Part shown: piece after piece, positions 22,179 through 33,725 of the stretch | Layout of the letters: each line of letters opens with the position of its first letter | How positions within the stretch are numbered: position 1 is the stretch's first letter | From: Saccharum officinarum | Lineage: Eukaryota > Streptophyta > Magnoliopsida > Poales > Poaceae | DNA length: 64,000 nucleotides | Reading direction: 5' to 3' | NCBI GenBank assembly: GCA_020631735.1 | Contig: CM036215.1 | Coordinates: 13,170,346 to 13,234,345, forward strand | Made by a program: the position numbers and the translations under genes | The notes under the pieces: generated by a model | The model's input: the letters and a program-made list of their open reading frames with translations, nothing else | Told to the model about the DNA's origin: nothing | Database searches by the model: none

Positions 22179-23803
22179 TGAAAAGATCAAGATGCCCAAG
22201 AGGGGGGTGAATTGGGCTTTTCTAAAAATTATTGCAAGAAATTAATCCTACTAAGCCATAATTCACCCCTAGTGCCTACAAGTGTTTCTAGTGATTCTAT
22301 CGATAAAAGTTTTGCACCCTAAGTTCCAATTCTAGTCTAGCATGGTAATTCTAGGAAAATAAATCAAGCAACAAAAGTAATACAAGAAAGTAATTGCTTG
22401 AAAGTAAATGGTTAGGAACACGGCGATGTTTTCCCGAGGTATTAAAGAGTCGCCACTCCCCACTAGTCTTCATTGGAGCACCCGCGCAAGGGTGTAGCTC
22501 CCTCTTGATCCACGCAAGGATCAAGTGCTCTCTACGGGCTAATTCTTTGACACTCCATCACGGTGAATCGTCCACAACCGCTCACAAGATGAGTTGGGTC
22601 ATCCACAAGCTCCGCCGGATGATCACCAAACTCCCAATCACCACCAAGTCGTCTAGGTGATGGCGATCACCAAGAGTAACAAGCAAGAACTCTCACTTGA
22701 CCACAACAAGCCTAATGAGAAGGTGGATGCACACTTGCTACTCCCTAGTCACTAATGAGGGATCTCAAACTTGGATTCTCAAATCACAACCCTCACTAGA
22801 GCTCTTACACTTCCTTGCACTTAAAAGGTGTTTCTTAGTTGAACAAATGAGCAAGAGACCTCAAATAGAGGTGTAGGGGATGTATTTATACTCCCCATAG
22901 TCAATTACAACCGTTACGTGCCAACTCAGTATTTTACGTACTGACCGGACGCGCCGGTCGACGTGACCGAACGCGTCTAGTCGGTGGCAACGGTCGAATT
23001 TGAAACAGACTGTGCTGAGTGACCGGACGCACATCGAGTCCAATCAGGACTGACCGGACGCGTCTGGTCATGCAAGAACCTTACTGTACTTTGATCGGAC
23101 GCTCGGTCGAGTCCGATCGGTGATGATCGGACGCGTCCGGTCAACGAAGAACCTCTCTAGAACTAGACCGGACGCACTGTAGATGTGTCCGATCAAAATC
23201 CTAGTCGCGTCCGATCAGATCACTTACCCTCTTTGACTTTGGTTAACCCGATCACCGCGTCCGGTCCAAGGGAGGACCGCGTCCGGTCGACCGAGTTGAA
23301 ACAGCGGTAACTGCCAGCACTGACCGGACGCGTCCGGTCAAGACAGAGACCGCGTCCGGTCAGGGAAAATGGCTCAAACGACTTCAAAACGCGACGTAAC
23401 TTGAACCGAGTTTCTTCCAACTGAACTTTGGGCTTCACCTGAGCTACCTAGTGCTAAGTTTGACAAGTGTGCACCACACCTAAACAAAAGACTCACCTAG
23501 GTCAAGCTACTCGCTCATTCTTCCCTTTATAGTATGGCCAAAGGAGAAAAGCGAAGATCCTAACGACTATTCCGAACGTAACTCAACTCTTCGACGTCCG
23601 GAACTAACCGTCTTTAATCTTGACGTTAATCCTTTGAAAACCGAAACAATTTCCATCAAAGGGGCATGAATACCATAGTGCCCAAAATAGTCACCAATCC
23701 CATGACCTAACTTACCAAAGTTTCTGCAAAACACATGTTAGTCATGGTAATAATGTGTTGTCATCAATTGCCGAAACCAACTCTCGGGGCCTAGATGCTT
23801 TCA
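22179..23803 (-). repeat. 5' LTR of element A
   Basis: 1625 bp with the same ends as the 3' LTR. The palindrome array is at 22940-23365 and includes a perfect GACCGGACGCGTCCGGTC at 23322-23339. A TATAAATA box lies at 22883-22890 on the minus strand. Confidence 0.92.
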
Positions 23804-23862
23804 GTGCCAACATGTTTTTGTAGCTTGTGATATGTATAGATGCTGAGAAGATCATATCCAAA
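23804..23862 (+). repeat. Direct repeat copy 1, right part
   Basis: Continuation of the repeat begun at 3821-3916 after the insertion of element A. It starts with the second GTGCC target copy and is homologous to 25021-25075. Confidence 0.75.
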
Positions 23863-24929
23863 GATTTCAGATTGACTTAAACGAAGACACAAAGAAGCAC
23901 TTAAACTGATACCAAGATAAGGTTACTATTGGGGATTTGGCCTCAGATAACGCAATCCCCTTATATTTAATTACATAACCCTCGGAAGTTGTATCTGCTT
24001 CGTTTGAAGGTGTCATGGGTTTGTAACCACGGCAAGCATCGTGTTGTTTGACTTGGGTCGATGTGTAGACTTTTGGTGGTTTAAGCACTCAAAACACTTA
24101 GAGACGTGGAAGATTTATTCTGATTCGGGCCTCTAAGCCCTACGTCCAACAATGGGTGTTCTTTGTATTAGAAATGCTCAATCTAGAGTTCTTATAATAC
24201 AGGAATATAGAGAGAAAGATGTAAGGGGTAGCGCCATGCTTCATCTAGGGTTTTCTCAGGGTTGAGTCCCCTGTCCTAAGTTCTTGTTTTCGGATGGGGT
24301 TCAATTCCTTCTTCTACAGGAGCCCGTGCCCCTCCCCTGGCCCTTACATACCGAGGAGGGCATGGGACAAAAGGCAAATGGTTCTCTACCTAGGGCTTCT
24401 TGCCTTGGGCTTCGGTCTTCTTCTTTTGTCTTGTAGCTGGTGCCCAACAAAACCGCAACCACTCCCTGACGTCTCTGTTGCATCTTGGCTAAACCGCCAG
24501 GTATTGTTGTCTGCCGCAACGGAGCCTTCCCTAGGTGAGCCTTCTCCTAGCTTCTTTGGCATGCCAGGCTTGGCCGAGGCTCATGTTAGGCTGGGAATCT
24601 CCGTGTTGTGGCCAAGCCCTCGAGACCCGAGCGAGGGCGTCCTGAACGAGGGCTCTGCCTTTCTTGGCTCGCCCTTTTGATATTGGAGACTTCCTTGAGA
24701 GAGGGCCACCTGCGGGCTGCCGAGCCATCCTTTTTCTGCCAGAGGGTGCGCGCTATAGCACACTCGATGTGTGTAGTTCCTGAGCCTCTAGCTGACTCAG
24801 AGTGAGAGTCGGTCGGGGGTAGCCGAACTGTCATGTCCTTGACCCAAGGACTTAACATACCCATGTTAGACCTCGTCAGCAGGACACCTTCGTACTTGAA
24901 GCTTCAGAATGATTGACTTTCAGGAAGGA
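23863..24929. other. Unclassified transposon relic between two direct repeats
   Basis: About 1.07 kb flanked by the ~150-bp direct repeats. It contains phrases common in grass LTR sequence (a 'TTCGGGCC...CCTACGTCC' type stretch at 24125-24150), but no coding domain or clear ends. Open frames such as 24294-24680 have no recognisable domain. It may be the interior of an old short LTR-type element whose terminal repeats are the direct repeats. Confidence 0.4.
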
Positions 24930-25075
24930 ACCAAAATTTGGTAGAAATTGAGATATTCCACATTCAGGCTGGAATACCCAATTTAGCGCTAATATTCTTT
25001 ATTATTCTAAAAGTTTTATAGTGCCAACATGTTTTTGCAGCTTGTAATATAAATGCTGAGAAGGTCGTATCCAAA
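24930..25075 (+). repeat. Direct repeat copy 2
   Basis: 146 bp, from ACCAAAATTTGG to a TATCCAAA end. It is homologous to 3821-3916 plus 23804-23862 with several differences, so the duplication is old compared with the insertion of element A. Confidence 0.75.
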
Positions 25076-25583
25076 TTATTTAGGTTCTTAGGAGACCATT
25101 CCTTGTAGTGAAAACTGTCTGTTGACAACGAGGCACCTTGCGGTAGACTCGTGTATGTGTCTATACTGGCTACTGGGTCTCAAAAAAAAAAAGGAGACCA
25201 TTTTCCATCTGCCGTGATAGTTGCTGTTACCATATCCACACCTTCCAGGTGAACAGAAAAATTTCGACGCTGCACGACAAAGATTCATCGCAGGTCACCA
25301 CAGCAAGCAAAGTTGAACAGCAACACATACAAACAGCATATGAACATTGAATATGCACTTTCTTGTAACTAGAATCACACACAGATAACCAGGTTTACAT
25401 TTTGCAGCAAACGACCGCCAGTAAGACCTCATCAAGCAGGCTATAAAAACTGCGCTTGGTGGAATGGATGTTCATCACACAAATCTAACAATCAGTTTCT
25501 GTAATGTACATCGACCTACCTACACATATGGCGGCATGCATGGACTGTTTGTTAGTATGACATCTGGGTAGCCTTTTTTTTCA
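25076..25583. other. 3' flank of the FPP gene
   Basis: No coding frame. On the minus strand this is downstream of the FPP stop codon and should contain its 3' untranslated region. I could not fix a poly(A) site. Confidence 0.4.
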
Positions 25584-28500
25584 TCACCTTCTACTTGCTC
25601 TTTTGCTCCTGTAACTGCTGAGAGTCAAGAGCCCCCCTGCGAATACTGACATCTCCGAGGGTGGGGACGAGGGCTGGATTGATGGGAGTGGAGAAAAGAA
25701 GCTTGTGTTGTTGTTTGGAAGGTCAAAGTCGTATAAGTCATCCGTAAACATAGCAAATTCAGCATCATCGTTTCTGAAGTCCAGTGGCAATGGCATGTCC
25801 CTGCTGGATTCAAGCCTTTCAGGTTCCAGCACCACACTGTCGAGGTCTGTCAGTGATTTGATTTGACGCTCCAGAGAAGCAATTGTCTTCTGGCACTCTG
25901 CGAGCTTCCCAGCTGCGTTAGCAAGCTCCTTCTCCTACAAAAATGACAACATTTTGACTTGAATTCAGTGATGCTAACGGTCTTGTTTGTCCAATTGTCC
26001 TCTGAAATGATATGCTTAAAGTACTATAAATTCATACGGGTCTATTAGGTTCAGGTGCTATAGAAAAGGAAGAAATTTACCTTCTTAACCTTCAGATCTC
26101 CATTCGAGTTTGCGAGCCGCCAGAGCTTTGCATCCCGGCTATCTCTTGACAACTGAGCCTCCAGCTTTTGACATTTTTGTTCGTACTCTTCTGACAGCAA
26201 TCTCTCCTGCTCGATCTCCCTATGGAGCAAGCTCACCTTGTTTATCAATTTTATGAGTTCCCTATCTGCTGTTTTAAGTTTATGCTCCATAGCCATCCTA
26301 TCTGACTGCAAAGTCTCTACATTGGCAGTGAATTCGTCTGTTAACGACATCTGCTCCTTGAGTTTTGCTTCCAATGACTCCACCTTCTGCCTGAGAATTT
26401 TGGCATCCTGATGTGCTGACTCCGCTTCCGACCTCAACACCTTCTTTACAGCCTCTAGAGCTTCTAGCTGCATCTGGAGCTCTGCAGAAAATGCCTTCTC
26501 CTTTTCCACATCGTGCTCAAGTGCAGTCACCATGTCGCGCAGTTTTGCAGCTTCCAAGTTCACTAACTGGAGTTGTTCCTCTAACGATTCTTTAGCAGAC
26601 TCCATAGAACGACCTCTCTCTGCTTCAATATTCATCTCTAACTGTGCTGAGAATTCCTCATGAAGTGTCTTCTCCTTCTCTAACTCACTCTGTAGTTGTT
26701 TTGTGATCTCTTCCAGTTTCTGTATTTCAGCATTTGCTGAAGACAGCTGTGCCTCCAAGGATTCTTTAAGAGCCTCAGCAGTTCTTGCTGCTTTAGTTTT
26801 CACTTCTATGTTTACTGCAAGCTCGTCACGCAGTGCCTTCTCTTTTTCTACCTCATCCTCGAGTGCTTTGACAACATCTCTAAGTTTCCCTACTTCAGTA
26901 TTTGCTGAACACAGCTGTGCCTCCAATGATTCTTTAACTGCATCGACAGCTGCTTCAACCTTTGTCTGTAACTGTGCTGTTAATTCTTCACGCAGTGCCT
27001 TCTCCATTTTGACTTCATTCTCTAGTGCCTTGACAATGTCACGCAGTTTCCCCATTTCAGTGTTTGCTGAACACAGCTGTGTTTCCAGTTCTTCTTTAGC
27101 ATTCAACATGGCTTTTGCATTTTCTTTCTGCTGCACAGAAAGATATCTCTCAGCCTGAACTCTCTCTTCCAGTGATGCCACAGTCAGGCGAAGCTCTGTA
27201 GCTTGTGCTGACATCAGTTCTAACTGTGACTCCAACTCTTTCTGCTCTGCATTTTCCTCCAATGAAGCTACAGCCATAAGTAGTTCCTCAACTTCTACAG
27301 ATTTGGACTCCAACTGCAACTCCAAAGCCTTCCTCTCAGAGTCCAAACGCTCCACATCTTCCAAAGCAGAAAGTTTGGAATCATTTGCTGATTCCAACTG
27401 CATCTGCATTTCGACCAGCCTGTTCTTAGCCGCCACTAGCGCATCGCAGGAAATGTCAAGCTGTTTTCTAACTTGCATAAGTGCCATCTCAAGCTCCCTT
27501 TTCTCGCTTGCAATTGCTTCAAACTTTTCCTGCAAATCTGCGACCTTGTTTTGCAATTCTTCAGTTTTGACTTTCAAGGAGCTGCTTCTTGCGACAGCCT
27601 TGTCAGAATCTGTTTCCATTTCAAAGTTAGAGCTTGTGCCGTCTGATTCAGGCAATGCAGCTAACCTTTCCATCTCAAGAAAATCATCCATTATGTCAAT
27701 TTCAACAGGATTGTTCACAATATTTCTTGAACCATCCTTGCCATTCTTGAACTGATCAAGCTCAGCAATCAAAGCCGATGCCCATGAGTCGGAATTTTGC
27801 AGATCATTATCAACACCCACCATATGCTCCCCATGGTCGGACTGGCTGTCAGTCAGTGATTCCATGCAGCAATTGTTTTGTGTAGACCTAGAATTATTGA
27901 TCAGTGTTGTTTTCCGCGTTAGATGCTGTAGCCTACGGCATTCTGCCTCAACCCTGGCAATCTTTTTAACACTTTCCAAGTGTTGTTTACTTGCTGTCTC
28001 CGCTGCTTGGTTGCTCAGATCTCTTTCCAACATTAGTATCTTCAGATCCTTGGACTGTACAAGAAGTTTGGCCTTGAGATCTATATTCTCTTTCTCAGTT
28101 GCCTGAAGCTTGGCCTTAAGGTCCAAGTTTTCTCTCTCAATTGCCTGAAACCTTTCTTGTAGATCATGCTGTAATAGCATGGAAGATGACGCTTCTAATC
28201 TGGTCACTTCCAGGCGCTTTTTTAGCTCTGCAATATGGTTTTGGAGCTCAGGGTTTTCAGACTGCGGCACCAGAGATTTCGAAACAATTTCACGGATTTT
28301 GTCCTCTTGTTCTTCCCTTGCCAGCCGCAGTTGCCTGACGCATTCCTTGAGGGCCTCATCTAGGTGGCTGACTTGATCTTGGAGAGAAGCATTCTTCTGA
28401 CAAGAAGCTTCAAGTAGCCCCTTCAGAGTAGTAACTTCAGCTTCAGCTTGTTCCCAACCTACAAAAGAAGTTTCGGAAACAAGATTAAGAGAACGGCTAC

Positions 28501-31500
28501 ATAGGATGAAAGCAAACTTCTCACACATGCAAATTTAAGATTGTCATTCATTATTAGAAAAAGGATGGGACAGATCGACTTCTAGTGAAGGATGAGGAGA
28601 TCAAGAATAGATGAAGAGAGTACTTCGACAAGTTGTTTAATGGGGAGAATGAGGGTCCTACCCTTGAGTTGGACGACTCATTTGACGATACCAACAGACG
28701 CTTTGTGAGGAGAATTCAGGAGGCAGAGATCGGGGAGGCTTTGAAGAGGATGAAGGGAGGTAAAGCGATGGACCCTGATGGTATCCCCATTGAGGTGTGG
28801 AGATGCCTAGGCGCCAGAGCGATAGTATGGTTAACTAAGCTTTTTAACCTTTTTTTTTGTCTAACAAGATGCCTAAAGAATGGAGGAGAAGTATATTAGT
28901 ACCTATCTTTAAGAACAAGGGAGATGTCCAAAGTTGTACTAACTACCGTGGGATTAAGTTGATGAGCCATACGATAAAGCTTTGGGAGAGAGTTATCGAG
29001 CATCGCCTAAGGAGAGTGACACATGTGACCCAAAATCAGTTTGGGTTCATACCTGATAGGTCGACCATGGAGGCGATTTTCTTATTACGACAATTGATGA
29101 AGAGATATAGGGAGCAGAAGGACTTGCACATGGTCTTTATTGACCTTGAGAAGGCATATGACAAAGTACCGAGAAATGTCAGGTGGTGGGCCTTGAAAAA
29201 GCATAAAGTCCCAACTAAGTACGTTACTCTCATCAAGGATATGTACAGGGATGTGGTGACGTTTGTCCGAACATGTGATGGCAACATCAGTGACTTTCCA
29301 ATTAAAATAGGACTATATCAGGGATCAGCTTTGAGCCCTTATTTATTTGCTTTAGTGATGGATGAGGTCACAAGCAATGTTTTCAAATCGTCTGGTCGGA
29401 CCTGGTCGACCTGGGACCGACTAGGACGATTAATCACGATTAATCGCGATTAATCGGACGACTTGTACAGGTCGACACTACTCCTGATCGGTCACCTGAG
29501 ACCGACCAGGACGATTAATCGCGATTAATCGCGATTAATCGGACGACTTGAAAACAATGGTCACAAGAGACATACAAGGTGATATCTCTTGGTGTATGCT
29601 CTTTGCTGATGATGTGGTGCTAGTTGACGACAGTAGGGCAGGGGTTAATAGGAAGTTAGAACTATGGAGGCACACGTTAGAGTTGAAAGGGTTCATACTT
29701 AGTAGGACTAAGACCGAGTACATGAGGTGCGATTTCTGCGCGACTAGGCATGAGGAGGGAGACGTTAGCCTCGATGGGCAAGTGGTGGCCAAGAAGGATA
29801 CTTTTCGGTATTTAGGGTCGATGCTACAAAAGGATGGAGACATTGATGAAGATGTTAGGCATAGAATTTCAGCCGGCTGGTTGAAATGGCGTCAAGCTTC
29901 TGGCGTCCTCTGTGACAAAAGGGTGCCTCAGAAGCTGAAAGGTAAGTTCTATAGGACGGCGATTCGCCCGACGATGTTATACGGTGCTGAGTGTTGGCCT
30001 ACAAAAAAGCGACATGTCCAGCAATTGAGTGTAGCAGAGATGCGTATGTTGCGTTGGTGTTGTGGGCACACAAGGAGGAATAGAGTCCGGAACGATGATA
30101 TTCGGGATAGGGTTGGGGTGGCACCAATTGAGGAGAAATTGATTCAACATCGGTTGAGATGGTTTGGACATGTCCAACAGAGGCCTCCTGAGGCGCCGAT
30201 GCGTAGTGGGGTTCTAAAGCGGGCCGATAATGTAAAGAGCGGTAGAGGTCGACCTAAACTAACTTGGGACGAGTCCGTTAAGAGAGACCTTAAGGAGTGG
30301 AATATCTCCAAGGATTTAGCTATGGACAGGAGCGCTTGGAGACTGGCAATCAACGTGCCTGAACCGTGACCTCTTTCTGTCTGTGCCTTTTATGTCCCTT
30401 TATATGTCTCTCCATTTCTCGTCTCTTTTGGGTTTCATCTATAGCCTACCCTAACTTGCTTGGGACAAAAGGCTATGTTGTTGCTGTTGTTGTTGCTGCT
30501 GCATTCATTATTAGAAAAAAGATGTGAATCTAACTGTACTCTCACGATGACTTTATAGGTTCAATTATAAAATTCAAAACTAAATATTTTTTGCACTCAT
30601 TTCGAGAGAATTTACTAAGGAGCAAAAGTTACCTGCAACAGCCTCTTCTGTGACTTTAGCATGCTGCTTCACTAAGTCCTCTTTTGCTCTGATGGTCGAA
30701 AGCGCAGCAGAAAGTTTGTAGTTCAAACTCTCCAAGGTCTCCTTGATCCCTTCATCTCTGACATTGGAGGATACATGTTGTTCTAATGATTGACCATGCT
30801 CTGGATTAAAATTGTTCAAATTGACCCCTGCTGCTAGCTTGCCATTCAAGGATCTTGCCGCTCCAGTTTCTTGGCTGTAATCATACTTACTTCTTGAAGA
30901 GGCTCCAGGGGATTGAGATTGACCCTGAAATCGCAAAGTATTATCCGAGATGGGACTTAAATCTCATGATTTAACATATAGACCAACTATTTTCATAGAA
31001 ATAGTGAATCATTTGTTTCAGCATTCAAATTGTGTCCCAGAGCTAGCACTAGAAGTTATCTATGTCTAGACTAAGTTAAAAAATCCTTAGCTGGCATACT
31101 TATCACCATTTGAGTGGTCAAATCACACTGTTCTTCCAAGGAAATGCAAAGATTTTGATTGTTTAACAAAAAAGTACATTTAATGTGATTGATGTTGTGT
31201 AACTTAATACCCTAGGAAAATTTAAGTCAAACTGTCAAATAAATGTAACTTCAAAGACCTAAAATCTATTTACTCAATAATACATTGTATCCCTTTCGCC
31301 AAATCTAGTGGGCTAAATCATGTGATGTGGCCAAAGAAAATTATCAGATGGTACTAATTCAGATTCCATCTGTCCATTAAAAAGAAAAGGTGGTATTCTC
31401 ATCTGGTAATTCAACAATTTTAAAGGCGAAGAGAGACAATAGGCTGAAAATAAGACTGAGCAAAATCTGCATTAATCCCTCAAATGTGTTCATTGCTTAT

Positions 31501-32070
31501 TTATATTGGGAAAAACAAGTAAAAGAAAAATTTAAGAAGACCTGATAGCTGATCATTTTAGCGAGGGTAACGAAATATGAATTTCTTATAGTTAGAAAAC
31601 ACATGGGTCATGACTAAACACTAAACAGTGGATCAACCAGCCAAATATCAGGGTGAAAGGCAGCAGCAGATCAAGTTTACAGAACTCCCACTTGAGTTAA
31701 TTAATCTAACTAATACACGACTACCAATGAGTTCTAGCATCAGTAGAACTAAGGAAATTACCAATGATTACCCAAATATTAGGAAACTTCCTCCCTAGGA
31801 AATTCCAGTGTCATACAACTGAAAAGAACTACAATTCTCAAAAAATTATGGTAAACTCCAAATACATTATCGTGAAGTAAAAAAGTAATAGCTGTGACCA
31901 AACTGTACTGATGAAATAAAAAAAATGTACAGGACACAAATTAAGGCATGGTGCTGAACCTGATCATCAGAGCACTGCTCAGAATGTGACGACACGGACA
32001 AAGAGCTGTCACTACCCCCGGGGCTCTTATCCGACGACTTGCGCCTCCAGAGCCAACCCGCACGATCCAT
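25584..32070 (-). CDS. Filament-like plant protein (FPP), long coiled-coil protein, four exons
   Basis: Exons on the minus strand: 32070-31960 (111 bp), 30924-30633 (292), 28458-26081 (2378) and 25934-25584 (351). Together they give 3132 bp, or 1043 residues plus a stop. All introns are GT-AG (donors at 31959, 30632, 26080; acceptors ending at 30925, 28459, 25935) and the phases fit (0, 1, 0). The N-terminus MDRAGWLWRRKSSDKSP is the conserved start of plant FPPs. Exon 2 ends and exon 3 starts so as to give TEEAVAGWEQAEAEV, also a conserved FPP block. Most of exon 3 is heptad-rich coiled coil with repeated units of the SLEAQLCSANTEVGKLRD type. The C-terminus has the conserved KLAECQKTIASLERQIKSL. 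FPPs were first described as partners of the nuclear-envelope protein MAF1 in tomato; their exact role is unsettled. Intron 2 holds an antisense LINE. The coding sequence looks intact. Confidence 0.93.
28572..30369 (+). pseudogene. LINE reverse transcriptase, disrupted
   Basis: The translation shows reverse-transcriptase blocks in order: KRMKGGKAMDPDGIPIEVW (28740-28800), ILVPIFKNKGDVQSCTNYRGI (28893-28955), QNQFGFIPDRSTMEAI, VFIDLEKAYDKVPR (29130-29175), GLYQGSALSPYLFALVMDEV (29310-29365), the catalytic FADD motif (29603-29614) and the C-terminal region ending at 30369 (HRLRWFGHVQQR, WRLAINVPEP). The frame is broken by a stop near 28609, a frameshift near 28850 and the MITE at 29375-29559. 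It is not active. Confidence 0.9.
29375..29559. mobile_element. hAT-type MITE inserted in the LINE
   Basis: 185 bp with an 8-bp target duplication GTCACAAG at 29367-29374 and 29560-29567. The terminal inverted repeats are CAATGTTTTCAAATCGTC and, reversed, CATTGTTTTCAAGTCGTC. The 8-bp duplication and the CAATG terminus fit the hAT superfamily. The interior has two arrays of the palindrome CGATTAATCG. Confidence 0.9.
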
Positions 32071-32600
32071 AACCATGAACCACTCAAAAGATCAAAAGTG
32101 GTTCTTCTGCTTTCTCCCTCTTCGGGCTATCACCATGTGCAGGTCTGAGAGATCAATACTTGGCATTGGAGAGACAACTGTGCACCATAAGCAGAGATGC
32201 TGATTACTATGAATAAAAAAATGCAGTATAAATTATCACTTGAGAAATAATGATAACAAATTATGAAAAATGCAGTTCTAACTTGTGTAACAGAAACTGT
32301 GAAAGGTAGAGACTATTGGAATTAAATATTCGTAGCATGATGGTCCAAAGGCAGGTAGCAGCTGATCCTTCTCTATCAGAATATTTTGTGAACTAAAACT
32401 AACACGTTGATACAACATAAGCATCCAAATTCCTTGGTCCTCATAGAATGAGGCCAAACAAATACTATTATGCGTACTCCACACATCTGTTGAGCAAGAG
32501 AAGGACATCTCGCCTAGGATGATTCAACTTGGCAAAGAAAAACAGGAGAAAAAAAATTGGTCCCCGTCAACATGTGCAGCAAACCACCGGCTCCTTTCTT

Positions 32601-32855
32601 TAGGCAGTGTTTGGTGAAAAAGTTTAGGTTCGGTTACTGTAGCACTTTTCGTTTTATTTGGCAATTTGTGTCCAATCATGAACTAATTAGGCTCAAAAGA
32701 TTTGTCTCATGATTTACAACTAAACTGTGTAATTAGTTTTTTCTTTCGTCTATATTTAGTACTCCATGCATGTGCCGGAAGATTTGATGTGACAGGTACT
32801 GCAGCACTTTTTGGGTTCTCTTTTTGGGTACGCATGCCAACTAAACAGGCTCTTA
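32601..32855. mobile_element. MITE, about 255 bp, 5' of FPP exon 1
   Basis: The ends are inverted and related (GGCAGTGTTTGGTG at the left; CCAACTAAACAGGCTCTTAG at the right). The interior has blocks shared with the MITEs at 35519-35960 (CTAATTAGGCTCAAAAGATT, GTACTCCATGCATGTG). It is a common grass family; I cannot name it with certainty. Confidence 0.7.
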
Positions 32856-33405
32856 GCACAACTTGGCAGCACTTTCACACACACTGACACTGCTTATGAT
32901 CACACAAAACCCGACCACGGTAGAGTAGAATCTCAGGAAAAACAGGCGACGCCCCCCGAAGAAAATGCAATGGGCAGAACTCCCAAGGACCAAAACCGAA
33001 GAACACCGGCTTGAGCTACTTTTCACCTATGGAACAGTAATTCTTGTGGCCACCGACTACTAGTCCCCGTTCCCCGTTGAAGAGGGAGGCAGTGAGAGAA
33101 ATCAAAATCAATCGGCGGCGAACATAGAGGGAGGCGCGAATGAAGGCGAAATCATTGAGCACATGGCACAGTCTGAAATCAATCACCTATTAAAACCCCG
33201 AAAGGAATCCGCCGCTAATCGATTCAAAATCCCATCTTTCACCTACTAAACCCCCGAGAGGAATCCGCCGCCAATGGATTCAAAATCCCACCTTTCCCGG
33301 AGCCGAACCCAACTTCAGCGGAGAAGCGGAAGAGCGAGCGAGGGAAAGAGAGAGAGGGAAAGAAAACGCGGGGGCGCTTGAGAGAACTCCATTGAGCAGT
33401 ACTAA
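32856..33405 (-). promoter_or_regulatory. Probable 5' leader and promoter-proximal region of the FPP gene
   Basis: Read on the minus strand, 33395-33300 is a C/T-rich leader (a CTTTCCCTCTCTCTCTTTCC run) followed by GGCGGCGGATTCC sequence, typical of plant 5' untranslated exons. A 56-bp unit is repeated in tandem (33184-33239 and about 33240-33296). No coding start occurs before exon 1 at 32070, so an intron in the 5' leader is likely but not proven. Confidence 0.45.
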
Positions 33406-33722
33406 CGCTCCGTTTGGCACGGCTCCGCTTCACCAGCGAAGTTTTTTTTTTTTTTTTTTTTGTGTTTCAGCTTCATGAACGGCTCTATCGGTGGACTTAG
33501 AGCCGTTTTGGTAAATTGTTTGGCAAAACAGCTCTACATGTAGAGTTTCTTAAAACATGCTCTTACAGAACGCCACGTAGGATGAGGTGAAGCCGAGAGA
33601 AGCCACTATTTTTGGCTCCTTCTCACCCAAAGCTATGTGAGAGCACGTTTTTAGAGGCTTCATCGGTGAAGCCATTTCATTTTACCCCGTTTGGCAGAAA
33701 ACGGCTACTGCCAAACGGGGCA
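33406..33722. mobile_element. Harbinger/Tourist-like MITE upstream of the FPP gene
   Basis: 317 bp with terminal inverted repeats CGCTCCGTTTGGCA and, reversed, TGCCCCGTTTGGCA, flanked by TAA at 33403-33405 and 33723-33725. A three-base TAA duplication fits PIF/Harbinger. The interior holds a run of about 18 T. Confidence 0.75.
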
Positions 33723-33725
33723 TAA

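Larger units (their letters stand above)
3917..23803 (-). mobile_element. Element A: Sirevirus-type Ty1-copia retrotransposon, pol deleted, with element B nested inside
   Basis: A complete insertion on the minus strand. It has LTRs at both ends (22179-23803 is the 5' LTR, 3917-5540 the 3' LTR), a 5-bp target duplication GTGCC at 3912-3916 and 23804-23808, a primer site next to the 5' LTR and a polypurine tract next to the 3' LTR. Reading on the minus strand it contains gag (22125 down to 21083, resuming at 10417 down to about 9910), no pol at all, then a long region with an envelope-like ORF. Element B (10418-21082) is inserted in gag; without B the element is about 9.2 kb. The order LTR-gag-(pol)-env-like-LTR and the similarity of gag and LTR to element D place it in the Sirevirus lineage (Maximus/SIRE). 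It cannot move on its own. Confidence 0.9.
28563..30501 (+). mobile_element. 5'-truncated LINE in intron 2 of the FPP gene, antisense
   Basis: It is flanked by an 18-bp target duplication, CATTCATTATTAGAAAAA, at 28545-28562 and 30502-30519. The 3' end has the stretch CTAACTTGCTTGGGACAAAAGG typical of a common grass LINE family, followed by a TTG-rich tail. The 5' end starts within the coding region, just before the reverse transcriptase, so the endonuclease part is missing. This is the usual result of incomplete target-primed reverse transcription. A hAT-type MITE is inserted inside it. The LINE is probably of the RTE clade, judged from the TTG tail and protein pattern. Confidence 0.9.

Noticed and set aside
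24294..24680. 128-residue frame in the relic between the direct repeats
   Set aside because: No domain is visible. The duplicate copy has a different N-terminus because of one-base indels, so it is not a conserved frame.
26413..28376. Ser-rich plus-strand frames opposite FPP exon 3 (for example 26703-27158 and 27303-27755)
   Set aside because: These are antisense shadows of the coiled-coil coding sequence. Their Ser/Phe/Cys content is what reversed Glu/Lys/Leu codons give.
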